Assembly (NCBI GenBank): GCA_965247295.1
Contig: CBDFGQ010000008.1
Span: forward strand, 897,062 to 961,061
DNA: 64,000 nucleotides
Direction: 5' to 3'
Origin: CBDFGQ01 sp965247295
Lineage (GTDB): Bacteria; Chloroflexota; Dehalococcoidia; Lucifugimonadales; JAGWBF01
The position numbers were made by a program, and so were the translations under genes. Shown here in pieces: positions 44,762 to 55,013 of this stretch. A model generated the notes under the pieces. The model searched no databases. It was given only the letters and a program-made list of their open reading frames with translations, and was not told where the DNA came from. Every line of letters begins with the position of its first letter. Position 1 is the stretch's first letter.

Positions 44762-45596
44762 AGCATAGCAATCAGTGTCCGCGAACGAGGTTAATATACT
44801 CGGTTTACCGTGTAGTCTGTAGGATCGACTATAGAGTCGTCTGGAAGCTAGTTGAGGTCAATCCCGAACCCCGTTGGCACAGTCATATCGCTGGCTTCGT
44901 CATTCGTTTCAGTATCTCGCGCCGGCCACGCCCCCATCTGGTCTTGCTCAAAGCGATCCCATTGCTACGCCCATCCAACTAAGGAAGCTCTGGCTTCCCC
45001 TCGCCAGTATGCCTCGCCTCGTCTATCAGCAGCTCCTCGGCGTTGAGCGCCCACTCGAACACTGAGAGAGTCGCGGGCTTCGGGCGGTCAATCGCTCTTA
45101 ATCCGGACCCTGGCGGCTCCATCCGAGTCCCGATAGCCTGCCCGGCATCGACAGAAGCGATACGGGACACCTAGTTCGATTCGCGAACTCTAGTTGTTCT
45201 GTTCGAGTCTGTCGGTAATCTCATATATATACGCCTCCGCCGCCCGAATCGTTCCCTGGAATATTGGCCGAGCTTTCAAGCTTCCGAAACTGCGACGAGC
45301 TCTAGCCAGGATCGATGGAGCCAAGTCGCGGGTCTCGAATGGGTGACTTCTGCGGGCAACAAAAAAAGGCCCTCACATATGGATACCGAGGGGCAGCCAT
45401 CGTTCTTAGGCGATGGCTGCCCCTCATACTTGCGAGTCAGCTTACTGTGCCCCGCTTCCCCTTCCTGTGCCTGCTCCAGCGCAAGCGCCCGCTGGAACAC
45501 CGTAGGGTCTCAGGCTTCGGCTTGCCGTTCCTTCTGGATGGCTTCTCTGGCGATTCCTCCGCCATGAACTCGGCCCAGCAAAAGAGTCAAGTGGAC
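44762..45596. other. degenerate region with two related minus-strand coding remnants
   Basis: At about 44979-45100 the minus strand encodes RPKPATLSVFEWALNAEELL. At about 45440-45520, allowing one base shift, it encodes KPKPETL then TVFQRALALEQAQEGE. The shared pattern KPxTLxVFxxALxxEE suggests two broken copies of one small gene or C-terminal module. No complete gene is seen. Confidence 0.45.
45388..45425. repeat. 15-bp perfect stem hairpin
   Basis: GAGGGGCAGCCATCG pairs fully with CGATGGCTGCCCCTC around the 8-base loop TTCTTAGG. On the minus strand an A/T tract (seven T) follows about 20 bases later, too far for a standard intrinsic terminator. Confidence 0.55.
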
Positions 45597-45944
45597 CCCA
45601 TCATCAGGACAGCGGTGAGGCTAAAATAAGAGAGTCTACCGCTGGGGTGTCTCGTAAACCTTCATCCGATTGTAAGGCTTGTGGATGTTCCAGTAAACAC
45701 CTTTGTGGGCTCACTGCATGGAACACCTGACCCGGTGACCGATAGCCCAGGGCTTGATGGGGCCGCTCTTGGTTGTAGAAGGCCAGATAAGCCCCAATCC
45801 CCTTTCTGGCCTCAGTCCCATTTTGGTATGCCTTCAGGTACACCTCCTCGTACTTGATGCTGCGCCACAGCCGTTCCACGAAGACGTTGTCCATGCACCG
45901 GCCCCTGCCGTCCATGCTCACTTGAACGCCTTGCGCCAGCAGCA
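45597..45944 (-). mobile_element. IS3-family element F, truncated copy 3
   Basis: The end TCAAGTGGACCCCA begins at 45597 and the sequence follows the other two copies through the last 114 codons of orfB (GVQVSMDGRGRCMDNVFVER to the stop). It breaks off after CAGCAGCATG at about 45944, where unrelated sequence begins. The rest of the element is missing. Confidence 0.9.
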
Positions 45945-46420
45945 TGGACCAGATGCAACCGACACAAAAACCTGCGGTACTCCTGGGCAGTTGACATGGA
46001 CCTCCATGGATAGACCTTGAATCCGGGGCAGATTACGATGATGTCAGGATCGGGAGGCCACGCGCCATGATTCGCGTCTATATGGGTCAAGATTGAGTTC
46101 TCTGTCTTCCAATCGACGCCAAAAACTCCGCTATTCGTGGGCCGTGGACCTGGTTGAGCAGGGGAACAGCGGCTCTCAAGGACTCCAGGGGTTGAGAGGG
46201 CAGTCGTCTGTGACTAGCTCAGATGGTTCGCATCTTTGCGAGTGGAGAGTGTGGGATTCGAGCTCGCCTCAGCGCAAGTTATTACGATCTTCGAGGACTG
46301 ATTCTTGGTCAAGCCAGCCTGGATGCCAATTGGTCATTTCTGTCTGAGTCGCATGGGTTGTGGCGCTTTCCCTTACGGTGTCCATAGAGCGTCTTGGCGG
46401 CCCACTCGCCGTGCTGGCTC
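45945..46420. other. gap without a complete gene
   Basis: Around 46117-46155 the plus strand encodes RQKLRYSWAVDLV, related to NGKLRYSWAVGLG on the minus strand near 11028-11075. Nothing else is recognisable. Confidence 0.45.
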
Positions 46421-46825
46421 TCATAGCCTGGGGTCAACCGGCTCGCTTTCCAGGGCAAGCACAGCGAAGGCGCACTCATGTACCCGGTAGAGAGGCTCTC
46501 CCTCGACAAAACGCCTGAGACCTTCTACACCCAATGCAAACTCCCGAAGTGCCAGCGACCGCTTCGTGGAGAGGCCGCGATTCCGCAGGCGTTCTATGTT
46601 CTCCCGCAGAGTGTACTCCGGCCCGTAGATGATGCGCAGGTACTCGGGGCCCCGGCACTTCATGGCGGGCTGCACCATGCCCCGCTTCCCGGTGGCGATA
46701 AAGTCCATAGGCTTCACTACCATACCCTCTCCGCCCTTGCCAGTCAGTTCGTCCCACCAGCGTATGGCCTCAAGCTCGTCCGGGGCGTTGAGGTCTACTA
46801 CCTGATGCCTGGTAGCTTGGAACAA
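46421..46825 (-). pseudogene. polynucleotide kinase-phosphatase (Pnkp), C-terminal ligase-domain fragment
   Basis: The 135 codons match the end of bacterial Pnkp: WWDELTGKGGEGMVVKPMDF, RGMVQPAMKCRGPEYLRIIY, GPEYTLRENIERLRNRGLS and LALESEPVDPRL. The GEGMVVKP and VQPAMKCRG words are nucleotidyltransferase motifs IV and V of the ligase module. The kinase, phosphatase and the ligase lysine motif are absent. An upstream in-frame TGA is followed by the IS256 element at 46860. Pnkp repairs RNA breaks together with Hen1; no Hen1 gene is in the window. Confidence 0.8.
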
Positions 46826-46859
46826 TCCGGGATCGGCCTGGCAGAGGTTACGTCAATAG

Positions 46860-48198
46860 GTGTGTAAACAACATCAGGCGGCGACCTTCTCTATCGTTGC
46901 CCCACCAGCGATTCCATCCACGTATTGAGCGCCGAGATAGACATCCTCCATCAGTTCATGGGCCTTCAGACGCCTGAATCGCTGCTCGGCGACCATCAGC
47001 ATCTTCCAGATCACCGCTATGGCCCGGTCGATTCGCTTGTAGCGCTTGGCGGCGTCGGTCCTGAGTCTGAGGGCTGCGAAGGGTGACTCCACCGGGTTGG
47101 TCGTGCGGATGTGCCCCCAGTGCTCTTTGGGGAAGTCATAGAAGGTGATCATGCGGTCCCAGTCCCGCTCAAGCGCCTCAGCCGCCGCCTCGTAGAAGCG
47201 GTCGCGGCACCACCTGGTGAACGCCGTCCTGAGCCGCTCCGCCTCTGTCCGACTCGGCGCGTAGGGGATGCGGCGCAGCAGGAGTTTGGCCTCCTCCTGC
47301 CGTCTCTTCGGCAGTCTATCGAGCACGTTCATCACCTTGTGGTTCCAGCAGTGTTGCTCCGCCGCCTGCGGATAGACGTTGCGCAGTGCTCCCCAGATGC
47401 CCAGGTGTCCGTCTCCAACCACCAGCCGAGGGCAGCTCAACCCTCGACGCTTGATGTCCCTGAGCACATCGGACCAGCTCTGTGTCGACTCCCTGTAGCC
47501 GGGAGCCGCGCTCACCACCACCTTCCTCCCATCGCTCAGAGCCGCCATCACCACCAGGATCGCCGCCTTCTCCGATTCTCAAGCCCAGCTTTCACGTACA
47601 CACCGTCTACCCACACGTAGACCACCTCGAGGTCGTCCAGGGGTCTGGCGCGCCACTTGGCAAGCTCGGCGTTCCACTTGTCCTTGAGCCGAGCGACCGT
47701 GCTCGCCGACACCGGCGCGTCCTCTCCGAAGGGGACTTCGACCTGGCCTTGCGGGGACTGCTCGGAGAGGACGCGCCGGTACAACTCGGGGATCAGATCG
47801 GATACCTGCTTGGTCCTGTGGACGAACAGCGGCAGCAGCCGGCTCTCGAACCGCTCCTCGGTGTCGCGGACTCGCGGACGCCTCAACTGAATCGTCCCCG
47901 AAGAGAGCGTAAGCCTCCGGGGTCTGCCGTATCCGTTCCGATAGCCGGCGCCTGAGTCCGACTCAGACCTGCGGGCCGACTTCGCCCTCCCCAGAAACTC
48001 CGTCACCTCTTCCTCCAGCAACTCCTGGATCAGCTCCTGGACCTGACCTCGAACCCAGTCCTCCAACTGGTCCCACTCCGGCCTTGACTCCGACCCGCTC
48101 CCAGTGCTTTTCTTTCCCATAGACGGTGTATCTCCTCTCTTGGGCCTTGAGCCCGTGTTGTTTCAGAGAGAGGGTACACCGCCTGACTGTTTACACAC
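46860..48198 (-). mobile_element. IS256-family element, inactive (1339 bp)
   Basis: Inverted ends GTGTGTAAACA followed by TCAGGCGG occur at both sides (TCAGGCGGCG left, TCAGGCGGTG right). One transposase gene is frameshifted. The flanks are different host genes (Pnkp and DNA methylase) and lack the 8-9 bp duplication usual for IS256, so rearrangement followed insertion. Confidence 0.88.
46874..48120 (-). pseudogene. IS256-family transposase, one-base frameshift
   Basis: The first frame (48120 to about 47548) has GYRNGYGRPRRLTLSSGTIQ and the first catalytic Asp in VYVWVDGVYVKAGLE. After GLEN the frame shifts; the second frame (to 46874) continues VMAALSDGRKVVVSAAPGYR, with Asp in LVVGDGHLGIWG and Glu in TTNPVESPFAALRLRT. 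Loss of a single base in the GAATCGGAG run accounts for it. Confidence 0.86.
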
Positions 48199-50656
48199 TT
48201 TTTGAGGGTACCTCGTCCACGCTCTCACCCCCAGTGTCTGTATGCCTGTGCGTACCGCCATGACCGGTTGTGCGTTGTACCGGACATCCCGCGTGATCTG
48301 GAGCGTGCCAACTTGGGACCAGACTGGTCGATGATCACGGTCCGGTTTAGGGGCAAGCCAGGCATTCGGTTCTGAGGACATGCTCTGGTGAACCGATGAG
48401 TCCAAGCTCCAAATTGCAGGAAACTGAGCATCTCCATTCCAACCGTGGTAAGCGTCGAACACCCCAAGGGACCCTCGGATGCTGCGGTCTTGGGGGCCAA
48501 TATTACAGACGGCCCCCATAGCCGCTATCGGGACAGCTCCGGCAATCCTGATCCCGCCCTCTATCCAAAGCTCCCCACGCTTAAGGGCGGATGCGAACTG
48601 GCCTGTTACGACACGCCTCCACCGAGCGGCTGTCCAAGGTCCCTCCCCTACAGGACCGTCCACGACCTCTCCCCACTGTTCACCGCCAACCAACAGAGGA
48701 CTGCCACCAATCAGCGATCCATCGGACCGGAGCAGGGGCGTTGAGGCCGCTGTGTTCACAGCCCGGACCAGAGCGAGGGCGTCCGTCTCCTGGTAAGGCG
48801 CACGCCAGAGGTTGACGAATCTCCCGCGCCCGGACGGGTGCTCACCTTCCCTAAGCCGACGGGCGACAAGCAGCGCCTCGGCTATGGCCGTGTCGTAGGA
48901 CATAGAGAGGAGCGCAGGGTCGTGGGATGAGACCACGAACTCGATTTCATACTTGGAGGACAACATCCGGCGGACCTCACGCCAAGACTCGCCGAACAAT
49001 GCTGTCACCGGTAGCACCAATGCGATGCGCCCTCCGGGGCTAACCATTCGGTCCGCCAAGACCGTGAAGGACGAAGCATGCCCGGCCATCTGGTTAGCGG
49101 ACGTCCCCTTCAGCAGAGCAGATGTCCGCTTCGCTATGGCCTGTTGGGATTCCAGGTCGCCCTCCGGTAGGGAGAACACGCGGGCCTAAGCTTCCTCTTT
49201 CCCTCCGTCGCTGCCCCGTCGCGTAAATGGAGGATTGCTGATGACCAGATCGGTCATGGGACGCTGGACGATGCCTCCGGTGCCGCTTGCCGCCCCTATC
49301 TGTTCTTCTGTTGTGGAGAAGAACGATTGGGTTTCGGGAGCTTCCAGCCAGTCCAGAGAGCCGAGCCATATCTTCTTCGATGAGTCCCTGCCCAATCTCA
49401 GAGTGTGCAACTGCATCTGCTCGAACCTCACCGATGGAGACATCGCCGCAAGGGTTGCCGCGGTCAGGTGGATAGCAGCCTGCACTACGTCAGCCCCGGT
49501 AATTACCCTCTCCACCAGAGCCTGATGAAGAAACGGGTCATCGGAATAGTCGGGAGTCGCAGCCGAGTGGTTCTGGACTATCTGCCGGTACGCAGCCATG
49601 AGCAGGGTCCCGGTCCCGCAGGCTGGGTCAACCACGCGCAGTTGGGAGCTTCCCTCGGCGCTGCTCCAATCAACGTGGGACCATCTGGCTGGGTGCAGAG
49701 CCAGCCCCGCAAGGAGAGTGGACGCGGGGATGCTCGTATAGAAGGCAGCCGGCAGCTTCCGCTCCGAAATCAGCCGATTGAAAATCCTCCCAGCCAGGTC
49801 GTGGCGTCCAACGGCTCCCATTCCCAGCAGCGCAGCGGCCGTCCTGGCGCACTCGCCCAGTACCTCCGCCGCTTCAACTTCGGAAAGCTCCTGCACTACG
49901 TCCCGAGCCATGCTGAATATGGGGTAGTAGTCGATGCTAAGGATGTGCTCCCATACCTGCAGCAGCGTCATGCGTGAGAAGCGTCCGTCTCGCATCGCTA
50001 CACTCACCGGCTGGAATGCCACCTCATTGCTGGCCAGCCTCTCTTGGAAGACCATAGCGTTGATAATGACCAGCGCGGCCATAGGCCATATTAGCTGCTT
50101 CGTCGCCGGGATCTGCGCCGAAGATCTTTGAGACCCTGCCCAACGTACCAGGGGAGGAGTAGAGCCGGGAACCGGCGCGCCTGGCCCCCTCGTCAAGGGC
50201 GTCAACCGCTTCATCGAGGTCGCCAGCTGGCGGGCTTGTCCGCTCGACAGCATTCCCGAGTTCCATTGCAGTCCCACTGAGCTTGGGGCCGGAAGTGCCG
50301 TCGATGCGCCACTCCTGCCATACTAGCGTCGCGCCTGCCATGCGCTCGTACAGGTGCTGCTGGCCCGTTGAGCGCAGCCTTCCCGGAACGGTGACGGCGA
50401 AGACGTTCTGAACCTTCTGACCGTCTATCTCCATACCGAGACGGGAGAGGGCGTCCGCTTCCACAGTCAAGGCTGGTTCGAGCTCGGTCTCAAGGATCAT
50501 AGGCCCTTCGGACAAACGTACGATGATATCTGGACGCCTGCCGTCGTGCAGCGTCTCAGCGACCGCCGACAGGCTGCACCGTTCCCGAAGGAATCGGGCG
50601 AGCGTATCGTTGATGACGCTTTCGTGGCTGCGGTCCTTGTCAGTGCCACTTGTCAT
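48199..50656 (-). pseudogene. N6-adenine DNA methylase / type IIG-like restriction-modification protein, decayed
   Basis: The N-terminal part (50656 to about 50091) has SVINDTLARFLRERCSL and RRPDIIVRLSEGPMILETEL, a PD-(D/E)xK-like nuclease pattern. A 7-bp tandem duplication (GGCCATA twice, 50077-50090) shifts the frame; removing it joins DEAANM to AALVIINAMVFQERLA. The methylase part follows: motif I VVDPACGTGTLLMAAYR and motif IV DLVISNPPFTRR. An in-frame TAG at 49186-49188 interrupts GGKEEA-ARVFSLPEGD. The C-terminus is cut by the IS256 element at 48198 (after GVRAWTRYPQK). Three lesions show loss of function. It was probably a single-chain restriction-modification enzyme. Confidence 0.82.
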
Positions 50657-50718
50657 GTCAGAAATGAATCACCTTATATGGACGTGTGCGAATTGCTCGA
50701 CAGCCGTGAGGACTATTC

Positions 50719-51120
50719 TCAGTCAAAGGGATTCTGCAACTCAACGCCGAGCTGGAGAAAGTCGCTCACGTTCCGGGTAACCACCGTAAGCCTATGAAAG
50801 ATAGCTGTTGCCGCAATCATGGCGTCTTCGCTTATCGTGTCAGACTGCCCGTGCATGAGCCTCGCCCACTCCCGGAAGGCGGGCGCGTCCATCGGTAACA
50901 CGCCGTAGGATGCCAAGACCTTGTCCAGCCAGGTCTTCAACTCCTCCGCCTTGGCCTCATCCTGCTCGCGGGTGATCTCGATCCCCGCCTGTATCTCCCC
51001 GATCGTAACGGCGGACACGAAGAGTTGCTCCGCCGGCACGTCTGCAATCCAGTTCAGGACAGCACCGTGTGGACGGGAACGACGCAGTTCCGAGACCACA
51101 TTCGCATCGAGGAGGTACAT
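50719..51120 (-). CDS. vapC: VapC-like PIN-domain toxin
   Basis: This 133-residue PIN ribonuclease has the acidic residues in MYLLDANVVSEL (Asp5), TIGEIQAGIE (Glu) and ISEDAMIAATA (Asp), with TRNVSDF near the end. VapC toxins cut tRNA or rRNA and are neutralised by a cognate antitoxin. The antitoxin gene ends 4 bases upstream of its ATG. It is intact. Confidence 0.92.
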   Translation of the reverse strand: MYLLDANVVSELRRSRPHGAVLNWIADVPAEQLFVSAVTIGEIQAGIEITREQDEAKAEELKTWLDKVLASYGVLPMDAPAFREWARLMHGQSDTISEDAMIAATAIFHRLTVVTRNVSDFLQLGVELQNPFD

Positions 51121-51124
51121 CGGC

Positions 51125-51385
51125 CTACTCCACAGCCAGGGGTATGCGGTGGCGATGCTGTCGGCGAGGCGGTGTAAGCTCTTCGGTCCGCGCCCCAGAG
51201 GCGAGGAGCAACTCCTTCAGATCCGGTCTGGTCATCCTCTCCAGCCTCCGCCACTGCTCAATGGGAAGGAGCACGGCAGTGTCCACCCCGCGCTTGGTCA
51301 CTATCTGCGGCCCCTCGGCGAGGGCAGTATCTAGGAGCTCGCTGAACCTTGACTTGGCGTCCTGCACCGGCCATTTCCTGCTCAT
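51125..51385 (-). CDS. Phd/YefM-type antitoxin
   Basis: This 86-residue protein starts WPVQDAKSRFSELLDTALAE, the Phd/YefM DNA-binding fold signature, and continues GPQIVTKRGVDTAVLLPIEQ, both hallmarks of this antitoxin class. The C-terminal basic tail (PPRRQHRHR) would bind the toxin. It precedes the VapC gene in the same operon and probably autoregulates it. Confidence 0.92.
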   Translation of the reverse strand: MSRKWPVQDAKSRFSELLDTALAEGPQIVTKRGVDTAVLLPIEQWRRLERMTRPDLKELLLASGARTEELTPPRRQHRHRIPLAVE

Positions 51386-51631
51386 GGTTCACCTCAGTTA
51401 CTATTGTCCTGACTAGCTAACAGACTAGGTTCAATTGCCATCAATCTCAAGATGCAGATGTTGGATTCCGAAGAGTTCATGCAAGAATTCTTCATTGCCG
51501 GGCGTCGCTACGCCACGGAAACCCCCACGCACGTATCACAAAACCCCGTACAGCACAATGACTTGCAAGGCCTTACACGCGACGTATCTTTCGGCGAAAA
51601 TGGACAATTGGGCAAATGCCGAGCACAGCAG

Positions 51632-53385
51632 ATGACAGATACGACACAGCGAAGGAATGAGGACCCTAACTTGGCGTTCCCCGAACGACAGTTATTCGAC
51701 TCCATCAGCAGGATGCCCTTCATCGACTCTGCAGAGTTGGCAGGCATCCTGGGCGAGGCCCACGCGACCGTCCACCGCGGGCTGACCAACCTGCTGGCCG
51801 CCGGCATCGTCGGGAGGGTGAGCCACGGCACCACCCACCTGCCTTCGAGCCAGAGATACTGCCTGACAGCCAATGGCATAGGCGAGGTTGCCGAGTTGCT
51901 CGGCTTCCCGACGCCCTCGGACTTCGTGCGCGCTTACCCGGTGTCCAGGGAGTGGCTGGCGCTGCTCATCCGCAGGATGGACGCGTTGGCCGCCGTCTAC
52001 CGTCTCGCCGCCTCGCTCTCCCCCGGCATCGACGGCCTCCGTTCGCACGTGGAGTTCCACCGCAGGGGGCGCTTCGACGCCACCATCATCCTCCACGACG
52101 GCCGGACATTCGGCGTGGTCCGCCAGGGTCTGGCCCTGAGGCGCCGGTCGCTCTACGACCGGCTGAGAGCCATAGCGGGGTACGACCACACGCGCCGCCC
52201 GGAAGCCACCCTGATCCTGACGCCCAGCATCTGGGAGCTTAGGCTGACGACGAGGTTCTACATAAACCTGAATCTCCATGACTGCTTCGTCGCCGTGGAG
52301 ACCAGGGACGCGCTGGAAAGACGGGACCTTCGCCTCTGGTGTCACCCCACGTGGGTGTTCGGACGCTCTTACAGCACGCTGAAGGCCGTGAGCTCCCACA
52401 GCAGCCCCGGCGGAGCGCTTCGCACGGAGTCGCCGGGTCGGAAGCGGGCATCGCTGCCCCGTCCAGAGCGGATGGTGGGGACTGCGCCGGCCTTCGGCGT
52501 CAGCCCATCGGAGAAGCGGACGCTCGACCTGGTTGCCGACCATCCGATGATACTCCGTGAGCCTCTTGCCCTCTGGCTGGGCGTCTCGGAGGGACGGGTC
52601 AGCCAGATGATGCACAGCCTCGTCGATACATGGGGCCTTGTCGAGCATCGCGGAAAACGGGGAGACACCCGCTACACGCTGTCGGTCGAGGGCATTCGCT
52701 ACGTCACCCACCGGGACCGCGCCCAGCTACCGACCACGCAGGGCATCTGGAGCACAGCCCTCACGACCGACCGGCAGGGCCGGAGGCGTCATGTGGACCA
52801 CCGCATCGACACGTGGGCTCGGCAGACGAAGCACGCAGACGGCATCACGTGGTTCCTCTCGAAGCTTGAGGCCGAGGCCAGGGCAGACCCCGACAGCGAG
52901 TTGCTGTGGTAGGTCCCCACCGCCAGGTCCGACCGGGCATACAACTGGGGCCAGTCGGCCATCGCCCCGGACGCGCCGTTGGGCAGATGACCGCTGACGG
53001 TCTTCAGATACCGTTCTACCTCGAGTACGAGCTGCGCGCCCGTCACCCTAGGGGAGTCATAGCCCGCCTGAACCCCTACACGAGCTACTACTGGTCGCCT
53101 GAGCCGGGCAAGGACCAGCCGCCGTTCCCAGTCACCCTCTTCGTCGTGGACACCGAGGACGTCGAGGCAACCTACGTGCGCACAGCGGCGAGGATGAGCC
53201 GGATGTCGCTGCCCATCTTCGTGTCCTGCATACCCGCTCTGTCCAACACAGGGATACTCGGACGGTCCTGGCATCCGCTCTGGGAGCCGGAATCCCCATG
53301 GCTGGCGCTGTCAGAACTGTGCTTCTACCAATGGGACTCGCTCTACCACCGGATCCGTCATCGTCCTGTAGGGGGCAATAGATAG
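51632..53385 (+). pseudogene. winged-helix (replication-relaxation-like) protein, nonsense and frameshift mutations
   Basis: From ATG 51632 the protein has a first winged helix (RQLFDSISRMPFIDSAELAG, ILGEAHATVHRGLTNLLAAG). A middle domain follows (GVVRQGLALRRRSLYDRLRA). A second winged helix is LALWLGVSEGRVSQMMHSLV. At 52910-52912 an in-frame TAG follows DSELLW where Tyr is expected. The same frame continues VPTARSDRAYNWGQSAIAPD, then needs a shift near 52980 to reach IPFYLEYELRARHPRGVIAR and the end at 53385. The paralogue at 11019-12170 is also decayed. The Replic_Relax assignment is tentative; such genes travel on plasmids and integrative elements. Confidence 0.72.
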
Positions 53386-53579
53386 GGCCGATACGCCCCT
53401 ATTTCCCCGTTAGATTGTCTGGGGGGTGCAAAATGCGGGTGCCAGTGCGATTTTCGTGGTCTGCCGACACCCAAACCGCCCCGTTTTAGCTACGGACCGG
53501 GCTGACGCGTCGCCTGACCGGTCAGCGTTTGTTCTTGCCGCTAAATGGGAACCTCCACTAAAATAATGGGATGGTCCGA

Positions 53580-54955
53580 GGGTCACGTCCCGTCAGGTGG
53601 TGTAAGAGTACGTCATCCTGTTGATCACGTCTAGGCCACTGCCTTCTCTAGATCCGCCTCCGGTAGAGCTTCGTCGATGCTGTAGACCGCGGGTGTCGTG
53701 TATCGACGGCCAACGGCCCATTCGTCGTGCTGCTCAGCCAGGACGGCGCCAACGAGGCGGCGCACGGCCGGCCGGTTAGGGAAGATGCCCACCACATCGG
53801 TGCGTCGCCGGATCTCCTTGTTGAGACGCTCCTGTGGGTTGTTGGACCAGATCTTCTTCCAGTGGGCGAGTGGGAAGTTGGAGAAGGCCAGGACGTCGGG
53901 TCCGGCCTCGTCCAGTAGAGAGGCGACCTGAGGGAACCGGTTCTGGAGTTGATCGGTCACCCTGTCGAGCTGGGCGTGTACCTCATCGGGGGAGGGTTGC
54001 TGGTAGATGGTGCGCACCATGGTGGCTACCCATGGCTGGGCGCGCCTGGGGACCCGAGTGAGCAGGTTGGTCATGAAGTGGGTGCGGCACCGTTGCCAGC
54101 TGGCTCCGCCGAAGACTGCGGCGATGGCGCCTCGGAGTCCCTGATGAGCGTCCGATACCACCAGTTCCACCCCGCCGAGGCCCCTGGCGGACAGCGAGCG
54201 TAGGAAGGCCAGCCAGAAGGCGCCGTCTTCACTCGTACCCACGTCCATCCCGATGATCTCCCGCTTGCCCTCGCCATTGACCGCCATCGCCACCACCACG
54301 CTGACGTTGACGATCCTGCCGGCCTCCCTGACCTTCTGGGTCAGTGCGTCCAGCCACAGGTAGGGGTAGGGTCCACCGTCCAGCGGACGGCCCATGAAAC
54401 CATCCACCACCACGTCCAGTTCCTGACAGATGCGCGACACCTGGCTCTTGGAGATACCCTCACACCCCAGGGCCTTGACCAGATCGTCCACCCGCCTTGT
54501 GGATACACCTTCCACGTAGGCCTGCTGGATCACCGCCAGCAGAGCTCGCTCGCTGCGACGCCGTGGCTCCAGCAGGCTCGGGAAGTAGCTCCCTTCTCTG
54601 AGCTTTGGGATGTGCAGATCCATCGTCCCTACACGGGTATCCCACGCCCGGGACCGATACCCGTTGCGCTGGGTCACCCGCTCAGCGCTGCGTTCTCCAT
54701 ACTCAGCACCGATCCTCGACGACACCTCCGCATCCATGATCCCCTCTACCAGCACTCTCAGTGCCTCCCGTAGGAAGTCCACGTCACCGTCCATTCCCCC
54801 CTTGCGCAATAGCTCCAGCAGGTCCATCCTTTCCTTGACCACTGTTGTCCTCCTTTCTCGAGCTTTCTTCTTTGCCCGCTAAGGATGACGCGGTGGTCTC
54901 TCTTTCTCCAGACCCTCTCCCTCTTATTACACCACTTCCTGGGACTCTACTTCCG
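53580..54955 (-). mobile_element. IS256-family element with intact transposase (limits approximate)
   Basis: Ends share GGTGGTGTAA / AGTGGTGTAA in inverted orientation, with GTCCC just outside (left near 53590, right near 54945). Boundaries are accurate to about 10 bases. It encodes one full transposase on the minus strand. Confidence 0.7.
53631..54842 (-). CDS. IS256-family transposase
   Basis: A 403-residue Mutator-type (MULE-like) transposase. Catalytic Asp in YPYLWLDALTQKVRE, Asp in VELVVSDAHQGLRGAI, and Glu in WSNNPQERLNKEIRRRTDV; the ending VVGIFPNRPAVRRLVGAVLA is the usual family C-terminus. No lesion is seen. It belongs to a different branch from the frameshifted IS256 at 46860. Confidence 0.95.
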   Translation of the reverse strand: MVKERMDLLELLRKGGMDGDVDFLREALRVLVEGIMDAEVSSRIGAEYGERSAERVTQRNGYRSRAWDTRVGTMDLHIPKLREGSYFPSLLEPRRRSERALLAVIQQAYVEGVSTRRVDDLVKALGCEGISKSQVSRICQELDVVVDGFMGRPLDGGPYPYLWLDALTQKVREAGRIVNVSVVVAMAVNGEGKREIIGMDVGTSEDGAFWLAFLRSLSARGLGGVELVVSDAHQGLRGAIAAVFGGASWQRCRTHFMTNLLTRVPRRAQPWVATMVRTIYQQPSPDEVHAQLDRVTDQLQNRFPQVASLLDEAGPDVLAFSNFPLAHWKKIWSNNPQERLNKEIRRRTDVVGIFPNRPAVRRLVGAVLAEQHDEWAVGRRYTTPAVYSIDEALPEADLEKAVA

Positions 54956-55013
54956 AGGACAAATTGGCATTGCCGCTACAACCGTTGACGTGTCAGCCTA
55001 TAGGGAAGAATAA

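Noticed and set aside
49186..49188. Amber (TAG) recoding, together with the TAG at 52910-52912
   Set aside because: Both host genes also carry frameshifts, and a third gene (13935-14561) has both TAG and TGA stops. Ordinary decay is simpler, and no recoding tRNA was found.
53514..53525. Palindrome CTGACCGGTCAG upstream of the IS256 element
   Set aside because: A single 12-base palindrome in a short gap has no supporting second site or regulated gene.
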